DNA from: Pontiella sulfatireligans
GTDB lineage: Bacteria > Verrucomicrobiota > Kiritimatiellia > Kiritimatiellales > Pontiellaceae
Length of the DNA stretch: 64,000 nucleotides
Direction of reading: 5' to 3'
Assembly: GCF_900890705.1 (NCBI RefSeq)
Contig: NZ_CAAHFH010000003.1
Location: 248,001-312,000 of the forward strand
Part shown: in pieces, positions 1-9,195 of the stretch
Position numbering within the stretch: the first letter of the stretch is position 1
Layout of the letters: the number at the start of each line of letters is the position of its first letter
The notes under the pieces: model-generated
The model's input: the letters and a program-made list of their open reading frames with translations, nothing else
The model's database searches: none
Told to the model about the DNA's origin: nothing
Position numbers and translations under genes: made by a program

Positions 1-225
1 GCGTTTGTAGGAATCATACTGCTTAGGCCAGTTTTTACCCCACTCGGCAGGATCGGTCGTATCCTCGGTGACCTCCACCAAGCGGACATAAGGGGCTTTG
101 GCCTCAGCCTTGCGTTCGAAAATGTTCATCAAGAGCGCCAAAACAACCACGACCGCCAAGGCAACCGCGATGATGAGCCCGATCAATATTCCTACACTAC
201 CTTGTTTTCTGTTCCGTTTATTCAT
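1..225 (-). CDS. nrfA: NrfA, cytochrome c nitrite reductase (N-terminal part only)
   Basis: This is the first 75 codons of a gene that runs off the left edge. A short basic N-terminus is followed by one hydrophobic helix (about residues 11-33), acting as signal or anchor. Then comes the segment NWPKQYDSYKR, which is typical of the start of the mature pentaheme nitrite reductase. NrfA reduces nitrite to ammonium in the periplasm using electrons passed on by NrfH. The ATG overlaps the 3' end of nrfH by 8 bases, so the two are translationally coupled. Heme sites and the catalytic lysine heme motif lie outside the window. Confidence 0.85.
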   Translation of the reverse strand, partial: MNKRNRKQGSVGILIGLIIAVALAVVVVLALLMNIFERKAEAKAPYVRLVEVTEDTTDPAEWGKNWPKQYDSYKR

Positions 226-730
226 GGCTATTCCCTTCCCTGTTCTCTCCGCGATCCGCACCGCCAATACTCGTTGGCAATGCCCCATGGCCGACCGATG
301 CATGGCAATGCACGCAACTGACGGCATCTGGATTGGTTATGTCACCTCTAAAAAGCCCGTGCACCATATCCTCATGGCACGACACGCAGTTGTGCTGCAG
401 AATTTTCTGATTCTTCCCCTTGATCATGATGGGCTCATGAAAATCCTGAAGCGTGAAGCCTTTCGAGTGGTGGTAGCCGTTTTCGGCCTTCGCAATGTAT
501 TTGGCAATAAAGGTATGGGGCAAGTGGCAATCAACGCAGCCAGCCACAGTGTGGTGGCTGGACTTTTGCCAGGAATCATACTGCGGCGTCATGATGTGGC
601 AGTTGGCGCAGGCCTTCGGATCTGTGCTGAAATAGGAAAGCCCTTCGGCATAGCGGAACGTGAATGCTCCCGTGCCAACCAAAATGCCGAGAAGCACAGC
701 CAACGCAATTAACTTTTTATCCAATGCCAT
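218..730 (-). CDS. nrfH: NrfH, NapC/NirT-type tetraheme quinol dehydrogenase
   Basis: This is a membrane-anchored tetraheme c-type cytochrome that oxidises menaquinol and feeds NrfA. One N-terminal transmembrane helix (about residues 7-24) precedes four CxxCH heme sites at residues 41-45, 65-69, 115-119 and 139-143. The first has the CxxCHxM form, matching the methionine-ligated heme of NrfH. The frame is open upstream, but the ATG at 730 has a strong ribosome site (GGAGGAG) just before it and gives 170 residues, normal for NrfH. It is followed by nrfA with an 8-base overlap, so the pair forms the usual nrfHA operon for respiratory nitrite ammonification or nitrite detoxification. Confidence 0.92.
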   Translation of the reverse strand: MALDKKLIALAVLLGILVGTGAFTFRYAEGLSYFSTDPKACANCHIMTPQYDSWQKSSHHTVAGCVDCHLPHTFIAKYIAKAENGYHHSKGFTLQDFHEPIMIKGKNQKILQHNCVSCHEDMVHGLFRGDITNPDAVSCVHCHASVGHGALPTSIGGADRGENREGNSHE

Positions 731-945
731 CGCTCCTCCGTGCTCCATCCCCTTAAGCCAAACGAGCAATACCCGATAAAAGAACCCGTATTACTGCTGT
801 ATTGTACCGTGCATGTTTTGAATTCATCTTTGAAGGATAAAATCACTCAAACATCCTAATCGTATTAAATATAAACATCCGTTTCATTCCGGCCCTAATT
901 GCTGCTTGCTTCCAAACCACGGAAAACGTATGAGAAACAGCCTTT

Positions 946-2235
946 ATGAATGCAATGAAACTAGAAACCTATCTCGTCAACGTCCTTGGATGCAAAGTCA
1001 ACCAATACGATGCCCAGCAGATTGAGCAGCTGCTCGAACGCTATGGCCTGAACAAGGCCGAAGTCACCGATGAAGCCGACGTGATCGTAGTACACACCTG
1101 TGGGGTCACCGCCGCCGCCGCCCGGAAATCGCGCCAGACCATCCGCAACATGCAGCGCGACAACCCCCTCGCCCACGTTATTGTAACCGGATGCGCCGCC
1201 AACGACGATCTCACCCATGTCGACCAGGATCCGGTTTTCCGCGTTCCCGCCGGCGCTGACTGGTTGCAGCGCCTCGCCGGACAGCTCGACTCACTGGCCC
1301 TGCCCAACCCCCGAGCCGGCGAAGGCATCGAAACCGACACCTTCACCATTTCGCGCTTCGAGGGCCACACCCGCGCCTTTTTAAAAGTACAGGACGGCTG
1401 CGACATTGGTTGCTCCTTCTGCATCATCCCCCAGTTGCGGAAAGAGCCGCGCGACAAAGCCATAGACGTCGCTGTGCGCGAGGCGACCGTCCTGACCGAA
1501 GCCGGCTACCGCGAAATCGTCGTCACCGGCGTCAGCGTCGGCCTCTACGGCCGGGAGCGTGGCTCCTCCCTCGCCGAGATGCTCCGCAATCTCGCCGCGG
1601 TTCCAAACATTGGACGCATCCGCCTGTCCAGCCTGCACCCCGGTGAGCTGACCGACGAGCTGCTCGAAGTCTGGGCCTCATCGCCGAACATTATGCCACA
1701 CCTGCATCTCTCGCTGCAGTCCGGCTCCGACGTTATACTGCACGCCATGCGTCGCGGCTACACCGCCGATGAATACTACGACGCCGTGCAACGCGCACGC
1801 GCCGCACTCGACAACCCCGCCTTCACCACCGACGTCATCGTCGGCTTCCCCGGCGAGACCGACGCCTATTTTGACGAATGCTATGCGTTCTGCCAGAAGG
1901 TCGGCTTTTCCCAGATGCACATTTTCACCTATTCCCCGCGCCCGAAAACCATGGCCGCCAAAATGGGCGGACAGGTCAACGGCGCCCTCGCCACGGCGCG
2001 CAGCGAGCGCTTGCACGCGCTCGGCGAGACCCTTGCACTCAACTACCACCAGCCGTTTATCGGCCGGCCCGTCGAGGTGCTGGTTGAAGGCGTCAAGGAC
2101 GGCGTGGCGCACGGCTATTCCAAGCACTACATCCCTGTGGAGTTTGAAGCCGCCGATGTTTTGCGGGGGCAGATTGCCGCCATTGAAGCCACAGAGGCCA
2201 CCCCGCTTGGCATTTCAAGGCTGAATAGACTTTAA
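946..2235 (+). CDS. mtaB: MtaB, tRNA t6A37 methylthiotransferase
   Basis: This radical SAM methylthiotransferase converts t6A37 to ms2t6A37 in tRNAs reading ANN codons. The N-terminal UPF0004 domain holds the auxiliary-cluster cysteines C16, C52 and C83. The radical SAM motif is C152-xxx-C156-xx-C159 (CDIGCSFC), and a C-terminal TRAM-like region follows. A length of 429 residues is normal. The closest type is MtaB rather than MiaB or RimO, judged from the C-I-I-P-x-x-R context after the cluster motif. A second in-frame ATG at 955 could also be the start, and no strong Shine-Dalgarno separates the two. It begins a short plus-strand run with a methyltransferase and rnc. Confidence 0.88.
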   Translation: MNAMKLETYLVNVLGCKVNQYDAQQIEQLLERYGLNKAEVTDEADVIVVHTCGVTAAAARKSRQTIRNMQRDNPLAHVIVTGCAANDDLTHVDQDPVFRVPAGADWLQRLAGQLDSLALPNPRAGEGIETDTFTISRFEGHTRAFLKVQDGCDIGCSFCIIPQLRKEPRDKAIDVAVREATVLTEAGYREIVVTGVSVGLYGRERGSSLAEMLRNLAAVPNIGRIRLSSLHPGELTDELLEVWASSPNIMPHLHLSLQSGSDVILHAMRRGYTADEYYDAVQRARAALDNPAFTTDVIVGFPGETDAYFDECYAFCQKVGFSQMHIFTYSPRPKTMAAKMGGQVNGALATARSERLHALGETLALNYHQPFIGRPVEVLVEGVKDGVAHGYSKHYIPVEFEAADVLRGQIAAIEATEATPLGISRLNRL

Positions 2236-2273
2236 ACCCGCCAACCCCGCACCTATATTGCCAATACAAATTT

Positions 2274-3158
2274 ATGCAAGAGATGGACGACAACTTAGAT
2301 GCGGAAATCCGGCTGTGGCAGCAAAAGCTCTTCAGTCGCTCCATTCGGCGCAGCCGCAAGCTGGAGCGGATCCTTAATCTTGTCGGGAAAGCGCTGAACC
2401 TCCAGTGTCTGGAAATCAGCGCCGGCGACGGCGTGATCAGCGCCAACCTGCGCACACTAGGCGGCAGCTGGAAAACCGCTGTCCCCAACAAAGCCGCCGC
2501 CCACTCCATCAGTTATTCCCAAAACGAAGCTATTACACTCATCGAACACGGCCAGCTCCCGTTCGAAGACCACTCCTTCGACCGCCTCGTTATCGTTGAC
2601 GCACTCAAAAACTTTACCGAAGACGCGACGTTCATTCGCGAATGCCACCGGGTCTTGAAAAACGATGCGTGGGTCATCATCAGTGAAGCGCGCCGCGTGC
2701 CCTTCAGCCTGGTTGCACTGCTGCAGCGCATCTTCAGCCTTTCGCCCGTCGCCAAAGGACAGCGACGGAACGGCTACACGCCCGGCGGACTCTTCAACAT
2801 TCTCAAAGACGGCTTCGATGTGCCGGAAACCATCAGCTATTCCAACGGCCTGCTCGAAACCGCCGCCACCCTCGGAGAAGCCGTTCAAAAATCCATGTCG
2901 AGCGACCACTACTGGCTGATTGCCGAAAAAGCCGGGCAAAGCGAGCTCTACCGCTACCGCCGGCTCTATTCGCTGGCCGGCTTCGCCTATCCCTTCCTCT
3001 GGCTGTTTTCCAAAATGGAATTCCTGCCCGGACACAAGCTTCTCGTAAAAAGCCGCCGGCGCCACTGGCGCCCCCGCCTGCAGCCCAAGCTTATCGATGG
3101 CCGGTCCATTGCAGAAGCCGCCATCAACACCAAAATCGGAACGGCGGCACCGTTTTAA
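2274..3158 (+). CDS. Class I SAM-dependent methyltransferase, substrate unknown
   Basis: A Rossmann methyltransferase of 294 residues. The SAM-binding loop is LEISAGDGVIS (about residues 46-56), and the post-motif segment FDRLVIVDALKNF is followed by a helix typical of UbiE/COQ5-like folds. A ~90-residue C-terminal extension with aromatic and basic residues (about 225-294) could hold the substrate site or contact membrane. I cannot name the substrate. The start could also be the ATG at 2283. It sits 38 bases after mtaB and its stop overlaps the rnc start by one base (TAATG), so it is co-transcribed with RNA-processing genes, which weakly hints at an RNA or lipid substrate. Confidence 0.72.
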   Translation: MQEMDDNLDAEIRLWQQKLFSRSIRRSRKLERILNLVGKALNLQCLEISAGDGVISANLRTLGGSWKTAVPNKAAAHSISYSQNEAITLIEHGQLPFEDHSFDRLVIVDALKNFTEDATFIRECHRVLKNDAWVIISEARRVPFSLVALLQRIFSLSPVAKGQRRNGYTPGGLFNILKDGFDVPETISYSNGLLETAATLGEAVQKSMSSDHYWLIAEKAGQSELYRYRRLYSLAGFAYPFLWLFSKMEFLPGHKLLVKSRRRHWRPRLQPKLIDGRSIAEAAINTKIGTAAPF

Positions 3159-3865
3159 TGATGGCCTCCTACCGCAAACTAGAACAAGCCGTCGGCTATC
3201 GTTTTAAAAAGAAAGCCTTGCTGGAGCTCGCGCTCACCCATCCGTCGTTCCGATATGAAGACAAGGATTCCTCCGACGACAACCAGCGCTTGGAATATCT
3301 CGGCGATGCCGTCCTCAGCCTCATTGCGGCCGAACACCTCTTCAAAAACAATCCCGAAGCGCGCGAAGGCGACATGTCCAAACTGCGCAGCCGCCTCACC
3401 CAAGACCGCAAGCTCGCCCAAATCGGCGCAAAGGCCGGCATCGGCGAATTCCTGATGCTCGGCCGCGGCGAAAAACTCAACGGCGGCGCCAAACGCGCAT
3501 CCAACTTGGCCGACGCCGTCGAAGCCATCATCGGCGCGGCGTGGATCGACGGCGGCGCGCGCGCCGTGAACAAGATCTTCAAAAAAATCTTCCTGCCCGA
3601 GCTCGAGGAGCTCGACGAATCGTCGGAAAAAAGCAATCCCAAAGGCAACCTGCAGGAATATGCCCAAAGCCACGATTTTGACATTCCCGAATACGAAACC
3701 GTCGAAACAGCCGGCCCCGAGCACGACCGCATCTTTACTGTCGAAGTGAAAGCCTGCGGAAAAAGCTGGAAAGCCTCGGCCGGCAGCAAGCGCGAAGGCG
3801 AGCGCAAAGCCGCCTTCCTCGCCCTAGAGGAGCTGCGTAAAACCACGAAGCAACCCGCCGAGTAG
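3158..3865 (+). CDS. rnc: Ribonuclease III
   Basis: A double-strand-specific endoribonuclease that processes rRNA precursors and structured mRNAs. The catalytic domain shows the family signature NQRLEYLGDAVLSL (about residues 43-56) and the second acidic cluster in LADAVEAIIGA (about 120-130). A dsRNA-binding domain occupies about residues 160-230 (GNLQEYAQ start, then a basic KREGERKAA helix). At 235 residues it is typical. ATG 3158 overlaps the preceding stop by one base. A second ATG follows immediately (MM), so the start could be one codon later. Confidence 0.93.
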   Translation: MMASYRKLEQAVGYRFKKKALLELALTHPSFRYEDKDSSDDNQRLEYLGDAVLSLIAAEHLFKNNPEAREGDMSKLRSRLTQDRKLAQIGAKAGIGEFLMLGRGEKLNGGAKRASNLADAVEAIIGAAWIDGGARAVNKIFKKIFLPELEELDESSEKSNPKGNLQEYAQSHDFDIPEYETVETAGPEHDRIFTVEVKACGKSWKASAGSKREGERKAAFLALEELRKTTKQPAE

Positions 3866-3872
3866 CCCCGCG

Positions 3873-4400
3873 CTAGCCCTTCTTGGCTTTATAAAGCATC
3901 CAGGCGGCGAGGGTTTTGGCGTCGGCGATCTGGTTGCTGCGGATCATTTCGTCCATCTCGGCCTCGGCTAGAATGACGGTCTCAATGTTTTCATCTTCAT
4001 CGAACGAGGTCGCGCCCTGCTCGGCCACGGTGGCAAAATAGATATCGATGCGCTCGGTGCAGTAGCCGACGCTGGGAAAGATGGAGCCAAGCAACTCGAG
4101 GGACTCGGCCGTATAGCCCGTCTCTTCCTGAAGCTCGCGCGCGGCGGAAACAGCCTCGGCTTCGCCGGGGTCGCAATTGCCGGCCACGACTTCGAAGCAG
4201 ACGCGCTCCATCGCCTTGCGGAACTGGCGGATGAACACAAAGCGACCGTCAGGACGCTGGGGAACAATCGCCACCGCCACGCCGTGCCTGACGATCTCGC
4301 GCACAGACATCCGTCCGTCCTCCAGCTCCACATCCAGCACATCCACACTCAGGATGCGCCCTTCGAATACCGTCTTGCTTGAAATTGTTTTTTCGTACAT
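3873..4400 (-). CDS. Nudix hydrolase, ADP-ribose pyrophosphatase type
   Basis: A Nudix enzyme of 175 residues, closest to ADP-ribose/sugar-nucleotide pyrophosphatases (NudF-like). The Nudix box is complete: G-x5-E-x7-REL-QEETGY, beginning at GNCDPGE (about residue 74). The domain ahead of it (FEGRILSVDVLDVELEDG) is the usual N-terminal beta domain of ADPR pyrophosphatases. It would hydrolyse ADP-ribose to AMP plus ribose 5-phosphate, limiting free ADP-ribose. It is convergent with rnc and divergent from the dGTPase gene, with the two starts about 53 bases apart, so the promoters of both genes must lie in that short gap. Confidence 0.85.
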   Translation of the reverse strand: MYEKTISSKTVFEGRILSVDVLDVELEDGRMSVREIVRHGVAVAIVPQRPDGRFVFIRQFRKAMERVCFEVVAGNCDPGEAEAVSAARELQEETGYTAESLELLGSIFPSVGYCTERIDIYFATVAEQGATSFDEDENIETVILAEAEMDEMIRSNQIADAKTLAAWMLYKAKKG

Positions 4401-4453
4401 TTACACCTCTGCGGTTTGAACTCTGCAACGGCCTGTTTTATAGTATACTCCAT

Positions 4454-5599
4454 ATGAATCACGCGAGAAAAGATTGGGAGCACACAGAGGAGGCGCATCT
4501 TGCGCCCTACGCCTGCAAGAGTTCGAAAAGCCTCGGACGCATGCATCCGGAAACGCCCCATCCCCTGCGGTCGTGCTTTGCGCGCGACCGCGACCGCATT
4601 TTCCACAGCCGCTGCTTCCGCAGGCTGGAATACAAAACGCAGGTTTTTGTGAACGGCACGGCCGACCACTACCGCACACGCCTGACCCACACGATGGAAA
4701 TGTCGGCCGTCGGCCGGACGCTGGCGCGCATCCTCAAAGCCAACGAAGATCTGACAGAATGCATCTGCCTGGCGCACGATATTGGCCACAGCCCGTTCGG
4801 GCATGTCGGCGAAAAGGTGCTCGACGACCTGATGGCCGACCACGGCGGATTCGACCACAACCTGCAAAGCCTGCGCTGCATCGAAGTGGTGGAGTCGCCC
4901 TACCCTGACTTTCAAGGGCTGAATCTTTCGTGGGAAGTCCGCGCCGGACTACTCAAGCACGAAGCGCACATCGAAGGCGCCTCGCTCAATGGGCACCCCA
5001 TCGGCCCGTTCCAATCGTTAGAGGCGCAGATTGCCGATCTGGCCGACGACATGACCTACCATGCCCACGACGTCGATGACGGCCTCGAAGCGGGTATCAT
5101 CACCCTGCTGCAGCTGGAGACCACCGAATTTTGGCGCACCGCGGCCGACGCCACGAAAAAACGCTACCCCAATCTGGACACAGACCGCTTCGTGCGCGCC
5201 ACCATCCGCTGCATGCTTGAGCTGCAGGTGGTTGATGCCACGGAGCACGCGTTCCAAACCTTGGAAAAAACCACGCCGAAAGATGTCCGCAGTGTAATGG
5301 CCGCGCCGGAGCGCATTGTTGACTTTAATCCAGAGATGAAGCGGATGCTCGACGAGTTTACCGCCTTCATGTTTGAAAACCTATACTTCCACCATGGTGT
5401 AACCCACGCTACGATTCAATCGGTGGAAATGATGCGGAAGCTGTTTCTGCACTATATCGAGCAGCCGGAAACCATGGGCGCCAAAGCCCGCGGGCGCATC
5501 GAGCCGGAAGGCCTCTGGCGCACCGTCTGCGACTATGTCGCCGGCTGCACCGACCGCTACGCCATCGAGGAGCACCAGCGCTTCGGGCTGGGCGACTAG
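4454..5599 (+). CDS. dgt: Deoxyguanosinetriphosphate triphosphohydrolase-like HD protein
   Basis: An HD-superfamily dNTP triphosphohydrolase that removes triphosphate from dGTP or other dNTPs. The metal-binding motifs are RLTHTMEMSAVGR (H of the first motif) and LAHDIGHSPFGHVGE (the HD pair), followed by a later MTYHAHDVDD segment. I chose the ATG at 4454 because the frame upstream overlaps the divergent Nudix gene and has low-complexity sequence. This gives 381 residues, close to the short dGTPase type 2 subfamily. The stop overlaps the trkH stop by four bases tail to tail. The palindrome TTCCAAACCTTGGAA lies inside the gene at 5252-5266. Confidence 0.87.
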   Translation: MNHARKDWEHTEEAHLAPYACKSSKSLGRMHPETPHPLRSCFARDRDRIFHSRCFRRLEYKTQVFVNGTADHYRTRLTHTMEMSAVGRTLARILKANEDLTECICLAHDIGHSPFGHVGEKVLDDLMADHGGFDHNLQSLRCIEVVESPYPDFQGLNLSWEVRAGLLKHEAHIEGASLNGHPIGPFQSLEAQIADLADDMTYHAHDVDDGLEAGIITLLQLETTEFWRTAADATKKRYPNLDTDRFVRATIRCMLELQVVDATEHAFQTLEKTTPKDVRSVMAAPERIVDFNPEMKRMLDEFTAFMFENLYFHHGVTHATIQSVEMMRKLFLHYIEQPETMGAKARGRIEPEGLWRTVCDYVAGCTDRYAIEEHQRFGLGD

Positions 5600-7044
5600 C
5601 GTTTCCAGAAGCCGGGCAGAAAGAGGATCAGCACGGTGTAGAGTTCGAGGCGGCCGAGCAGCATGAAAACGATCAAGATGCCCTGTCCGGACGGCGAAAT
5701 GCAGGAATAGTTCTGCGTGGCGCCTACTGCATTCAGACCGGGGCCAATGTTGCCCAGCGTGGCAATTACGCACGAGCAGGCGGTTTCGAGATCCGGCGTG
5801 AAGAAGGTCATGATGAACGAGCCGATCGCGAAGATCAGGATGAAGATCGCGAAAAACGCGGCAATGTGCGAGATGACTTCCTGCTCGACCGGCTTGCCGC
5901 CCAGCTTCATTTGAATGACGGCCGACGGACGCATGAACAGCTTCATCTCGCGCACCATCTTCTTGAACATGATGAATACGCGGACCACCTTCATGCCGCC
6001 TCCGGTCGAACCGGCGCACCCGCCGATGAACATCATGACGACGAGCAGCAAGCGCGAGGCGTTCGGCCATTGGTCGAAATCCGCCGTGCAGAAGCCGGTG
6101 GTGGTCATAATGGAGGTGGCCGTAAAGGCGGAGTCGCGGAAGCAGCGGCTCAGCGCGCCGCCATCGGTGAGCCAAACGTTGAAGGTGATAAAGAGCGTGG
6201 CGCAGACGAGGAATATAAAATAGAAGCGGAACTCCGGATCGCGAAAGTAGCGGCCAGGCTTGCCGGTCAGTGCATAATAGTGCAACGAAAAGTTTACGCC
6301 GGCAAGAAACATGAAGACGATGAGAATGGTGTCGATCATAGCGCTGTCGAATGCGCCGACGCTGGCGGAGCGGGTGGAAAAGCCACCGGTGGCCATGGTG
6401 CCGAAGGCGTGGCAGAAGGAGTCGAACCAGCCCATGCCGGCGAATTTAAGGCATAGAACCTCGATCATCGTCAACAGCGCATAAACGCCCCACAGCAACT
6501 TGGCCGTCGTGGCGATACGCGGGGTGAGGCGGTCCTTGGAGGGACCGGGCATTTCGGCGCGGTAGATCTGCATGCCGCCCACGCCGAGAAACGGCAAGAT
6601 GGCCACGCACAGCACCAGTACGCCCATCCCGCCGAACCAGTGCGTGAGCGCCCGCCAAAAATGGATCCCGCGCGGAATGCTTTCCAAATCGTTCAGCACC
6701 GATGCCCCGGTGGTGGTGAAGCCGGACATCGTTTCGAACATCGCTGATACGGGATGAGGGATGACGCCGGACAGAATGTAGGGCAGCGAGCCGAAAATCG
6801 TGGCGGAAATCCAGCCGAAGGTAACGATGCCGAAACCATCACGCCGCGACAGATTGATATCGCACCGCGTCAGAATGCCGGCCACACCCGCACAGGAGAT
6901 GGCGATGAGGCCGGAGTAGACCAGACTCATCTGTACGGCGAGTGGCTCATCGTAGTAGTACGACACGCCGGCGCACCCGATAATCGCAATGCCGATTACG
7001 AACGTCATGTAGGAGACCAGATGGAATACGACGCGCTTGTTCAT
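5596..7044 (-). CDS. trkH: TrkH/KtrB-family potassium transporter membrane subunit
   Basis: An integral membrane K+ translocating subunit of 482 residues. Four degenerate P-loop selectivity filters are visible: GFTTTGAS, ATGGFSTRS, TTTGFCTAD and a last one around NIGPGLNAVG, each with the conserved Gly flanked by helices. It works with the cytoplasmic RCK subunit TrkA encoded just upstream (12-base gap), which gates uptake by nucleotide binding. The ribosome site GGAAGG lies before ATG 7044. Length fits the TrkH branch. An Na+/K+ role fits an organism that also carries a sodium-pumping decarboxylase. Confidence 0.92.
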   Translation of the reverse strand: MNKRVVFHLVSYMTFVIGIAIIGCAGVSYYYDEPLAVQMSLVYSGLIAISCAGVAGILTRCDINLSRRDGFGIVTFGWISATIFGSLPYILSGVIPHPVSAMFETMSGFTTTGASVLNDLESIPRGIHFWRALTHWFGGMGVLVLCVAILPFLGVGGMQIYRAEMPGPSKDRLTPRIATTAKLLWGVYALLTMIEVLCLKFAGMGWFDSFCHAFGTMATGGFSTRSASVGAFDSAMIDTILIVFMFLAGVNFSLHYYALTGKPGRYFRDPEFRFYFIFLVCATLFITFNVWLTDGGALSRCFRDSAFTATSIMTTTGFCTADFDQWPNASRLLLVVMMFIGGCAGSTGGGMKVVRVFIMFKKMVREMKLFMRPSAVIQMKLGGKPVEQEVISHIAAFFAIFILIFAIGSFIMTFFTPDLETACSCVIATLGNIGPGLNAVGATQNYSCISPSGQGILIVFMLLGRLELYTVLILFLPGFWKR

Positions 7045-7056
7045 GGAGGCCTTCCT

Positions 7057-8400
7057 TTAAAGGAAAATGGATTGGATCTTCTTCACCGCATCGGGGTGGC
7101 AGAAAATGAGCACGCGGTCGCCGGTCTGCAGTTCGAGGTCGCCGGTGGCGGTGGCCACCTCCCCGTTGCGCATGACCGTGGCAATGATGGCGTTGCTCGG
7201 CATCTTGATTTCGTGGATGCGGCGGCCATCTACTTTTCCGTTGGGCGCAATGACGACATCGAGCAGCTCGCCAGGCAGATTGTGCAGCAACGAAGCGGCG
7301 CGCGCCTTCTTGGAGCGCAGCCAGTGCAGAATGGCGTTGGCGGTGGAAATGTACGGACTCACCACGCGGTTCACGAGATAGAGCTGTTCAACCACGGGAA
7401 TGAAGTCGGTGCGCATAATCTGCGTGGCGGTGAACGCCGCCCCCTTCTTTTGTGCCATCAGGCAGTTCATGATGTTGCCTTCGTCGTCGCCGGTCAGCGC
7501 AACAAACGCCGTGCTTTCGTGCAGGCCGGATTCCACGAGTGCACTTTCGGTCAGCGCATCGGCGCGCAGCACGAGGGTCTTGTTGAGTTCGGCGGAACAG
7601 AAACGCGCGCGTTCCTCGTCCTGCTCCAGCAAGACGCAATCTATTTCGGACTCAACATATTTGGCAAGCATCAGCCCAAGATCGCCGCCTCCGGCGATAA
7701 TAACTTTCTCGAACGGCTTGATGTCGGGACAGACCCAATCGAAGAAGGTGGTAATATCGGGGCGCTGGCCGACGAGATAAACGATGTCGTTCTGCTCGAA
7801 CACCGTGTTTCCGTGCGGCACAACCAGCTCGTCCTCCCGACGGATGGCAATCACGCGCACGCTTTGAATCAGATCGAGGCGGTCGCATTCAGCGGGCGTG
7901 CGCCCGAGCAGCGGGCTGACCGCATTCACGCTAAAGCCGGCCACCATCACCTTGCCGGAAAAAAGTTCAAAAGCTTCGAGTGCGCCCGGCATCTGGAGCA
8001 TATTGAAGACTTCCCGTGCACATTCCTGCTTTTGGTTGATGACCAGATCGATGCCCATTTGCTGCAGGTCGTAGCTCGAAGAGGCTTGCAGGAAGCTGGG
8101 GTTCGTCACGCGGGCAATCTTGCCCTTGACTCCGGCATGGTGCGCAAACAGACAGGCGAGAATGTTCACCTCGTCGTTGTCGGTTACGGCGATGAGCAAA
8201 TCGGATTTTTCCGTCTGCGCCTCTGCCAGAACGACCGGATTGGAGCCCCGCCCGCAAAAGGTGAGTATGTCGAGTCCGGCTTCCGCCTGCGCCAAGGCCT
8301 GCGGATCGACATCAATCATCACGATGCTGTGCTTTTCTTCGCACAGCCGCTTGGCGAGCTGCCGTCCTGCATTTCCTGCCCCAATAATTACGATTCGCAT
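7057..8400 (-). CDS. trkA: TrkA, cytoplasmic K+ uptake regulator with two RCK domains
   Basis: A peripheral regulatory subunit of Trk/Ktr potassium uptake, 447 residues with two tandem RCK units. Each Rossmann domain shows its glycine motif: IIGAGNAGRQLAKRL at the N-terminus and IAGGGDLGLMLAKYV at about residue 230. Each is followed by an RCK_C domain (for example the LELQTGDRVLIF segment at the end). It binds NAD(H) or ATP and sets the conductance of TrkH, encoded 12 bases downstream. The intergenic gap above it (8401-8487) to the PHP gene is where its own promoter may lie, although read-through from the module upstream is possible. Confidence 0.92.
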   Translation of the reverse strand: MRIVIIGAGNAGRQLAKRLCEEKHSIVMIDVDPQALAQAEAGLDILTFCGRGSNPVVLAEAQTEKSDLLIAVTDNDEVNILACLFAHHAGVKGKIARVTNPSFLQASSSYDLQQMGIDLVINQKQECAREVFNMLQMPGALEAFELFSGKVMVAGFSVNAVSPLLGRTPAECDRLDLIQSVRVIAIRREDELVVPHGNTVFEQNDIVYLVGQRPDITTFFDWVCPDIKPFEKVIIAGGGDLGLMLAKYVESEIDCVLLEQDEERARFCSAELNKTLVLRADALTESALVESGLHESTAFVALTGDDEGNIMNCLMAQKKGAAFTATQIMRTDFIPVVEQLYLVNRVVSPYISTANAILHWLRSKKARAASLLHNLPGELLDVVIAPNGKVDGRRIHEIKMPSNAIIATVMRNGEVATATGDLELQTGDRVLIFCHPDAVKKIQSIFL

Positions 8401-8487
8401 AAGTTTTCCCCCTGGAAAAGTCGTCGTATATGCTTAAATAAGCCCCGTTTAGCAACACAAAACCGTACCGCAATCCCGCTCGAAAAA

Positions 8488-9186
8488 CTAGTCTGCACGG
8501 CTTTTCAATAGACTGGAACGGATGTTTCCCACCGTTAGAGCATCAATATCGAATTCCGTGCAGGCATCGCCGAGAGTGCTTAGACAGTGGGAGTCTGAAT
8601 TGCGGACAATAGAATAATCCAGCGCCAAGGCAGGATCACCATAGGCCGTCAACTCAACGGCGTCGAACTCCTCGTCGGGAAGGAATCCGAGCTGGGAAAT
8701 AATACCGTACACCTGCCGGTCGATGTGGGCCGGAATGAACAGGCCATCGAGGTCGTGCACCATTTCGAGCAGCGCGGAAATGCCGTACGGGGTTGCGCTG
8801 ATCAAAAACTTTTCAGCAAAACCCAGAATCTCTTCGTTCTCATCGATGATGGGTTGATCGCCGAAGCGGTCGGGCTGGTTGGGCACATCGGGCAGGCTGT
8901 CGTAGACGCGCGCACCCATCTCCATGGCATTTTCCAACTTATCGAACAAGCAAAGCAGATGCGCCTCTTCAGAACTCGTCACTTCCATCCCGTATAGACA
9001 GGCCATGCCCTGCTGTTCACATATTTTTGCGAAGCCGGGCAGATTGAAGGCGCAGTTATGATCCGATAGTGCGATGGCGTTAAGACCGGAAACTTTCGCC
9101 TGCGCAACAATCGATGCAGGTGACATTTCCAGCGACGCGCAAGGCGACAAGCAACTGTGAATATGAAAATCCGCGCGGTACAACAT
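8488..9186 (-). CDS. PHP-domain metal-dependent phosphoesterase
   Basis: A 232-residue PHP (polymerase and histidinol phosphatase) domain protein. The metal ligands are visible in order: DFHIHSCLSP (about residues 6-15), LSDHN (about 40-44), IPAHID (about 150-155) and NSDSH near the C-terminus. The family hydrolyses phosphoesters in a trinuclear metal site, but the substrate of this branch is unknown to me. It is the last gene of a four-gene minus-strand unit after two DRTGG-type proteins and a CBS-HATPase protein. The same set accompanies [FeFe]-hydrogenase genes in some anaerobes, so a role in redox signalling is a fair inference, not proven. Confidence 0.83.
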   Translation of the reverse strand: MLYRADFHIHSCLSPCASLEMSPASIVAQAKVSGLNAIALSDHNCAFNLPGFAKICEQQGMACLYGMEVTSSEEAHLLCLFDKLENAMEMGARVYDSLPDVPNQPDRFGDQPIIDENEEILGFAEKFLISATPYGISALLEMVHDLDGLFIPAHIDRQVYGIISQLGFLPDEEFDAVELTAYGDPALALDYSIVRNSDSHCLSTLGDACTEFDIDALTVGNIRSSLLKSRAD

Positions 9187-9195
9187 GGCCGGCCT

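Noticed and set aside
6754..8511. 585-residue open frame on the plus strand
   Set aside because: It runs antisense over trkA and part of trkH, which have clear family motifs; its translation shows no domain and arises from the codon use of the real genes.
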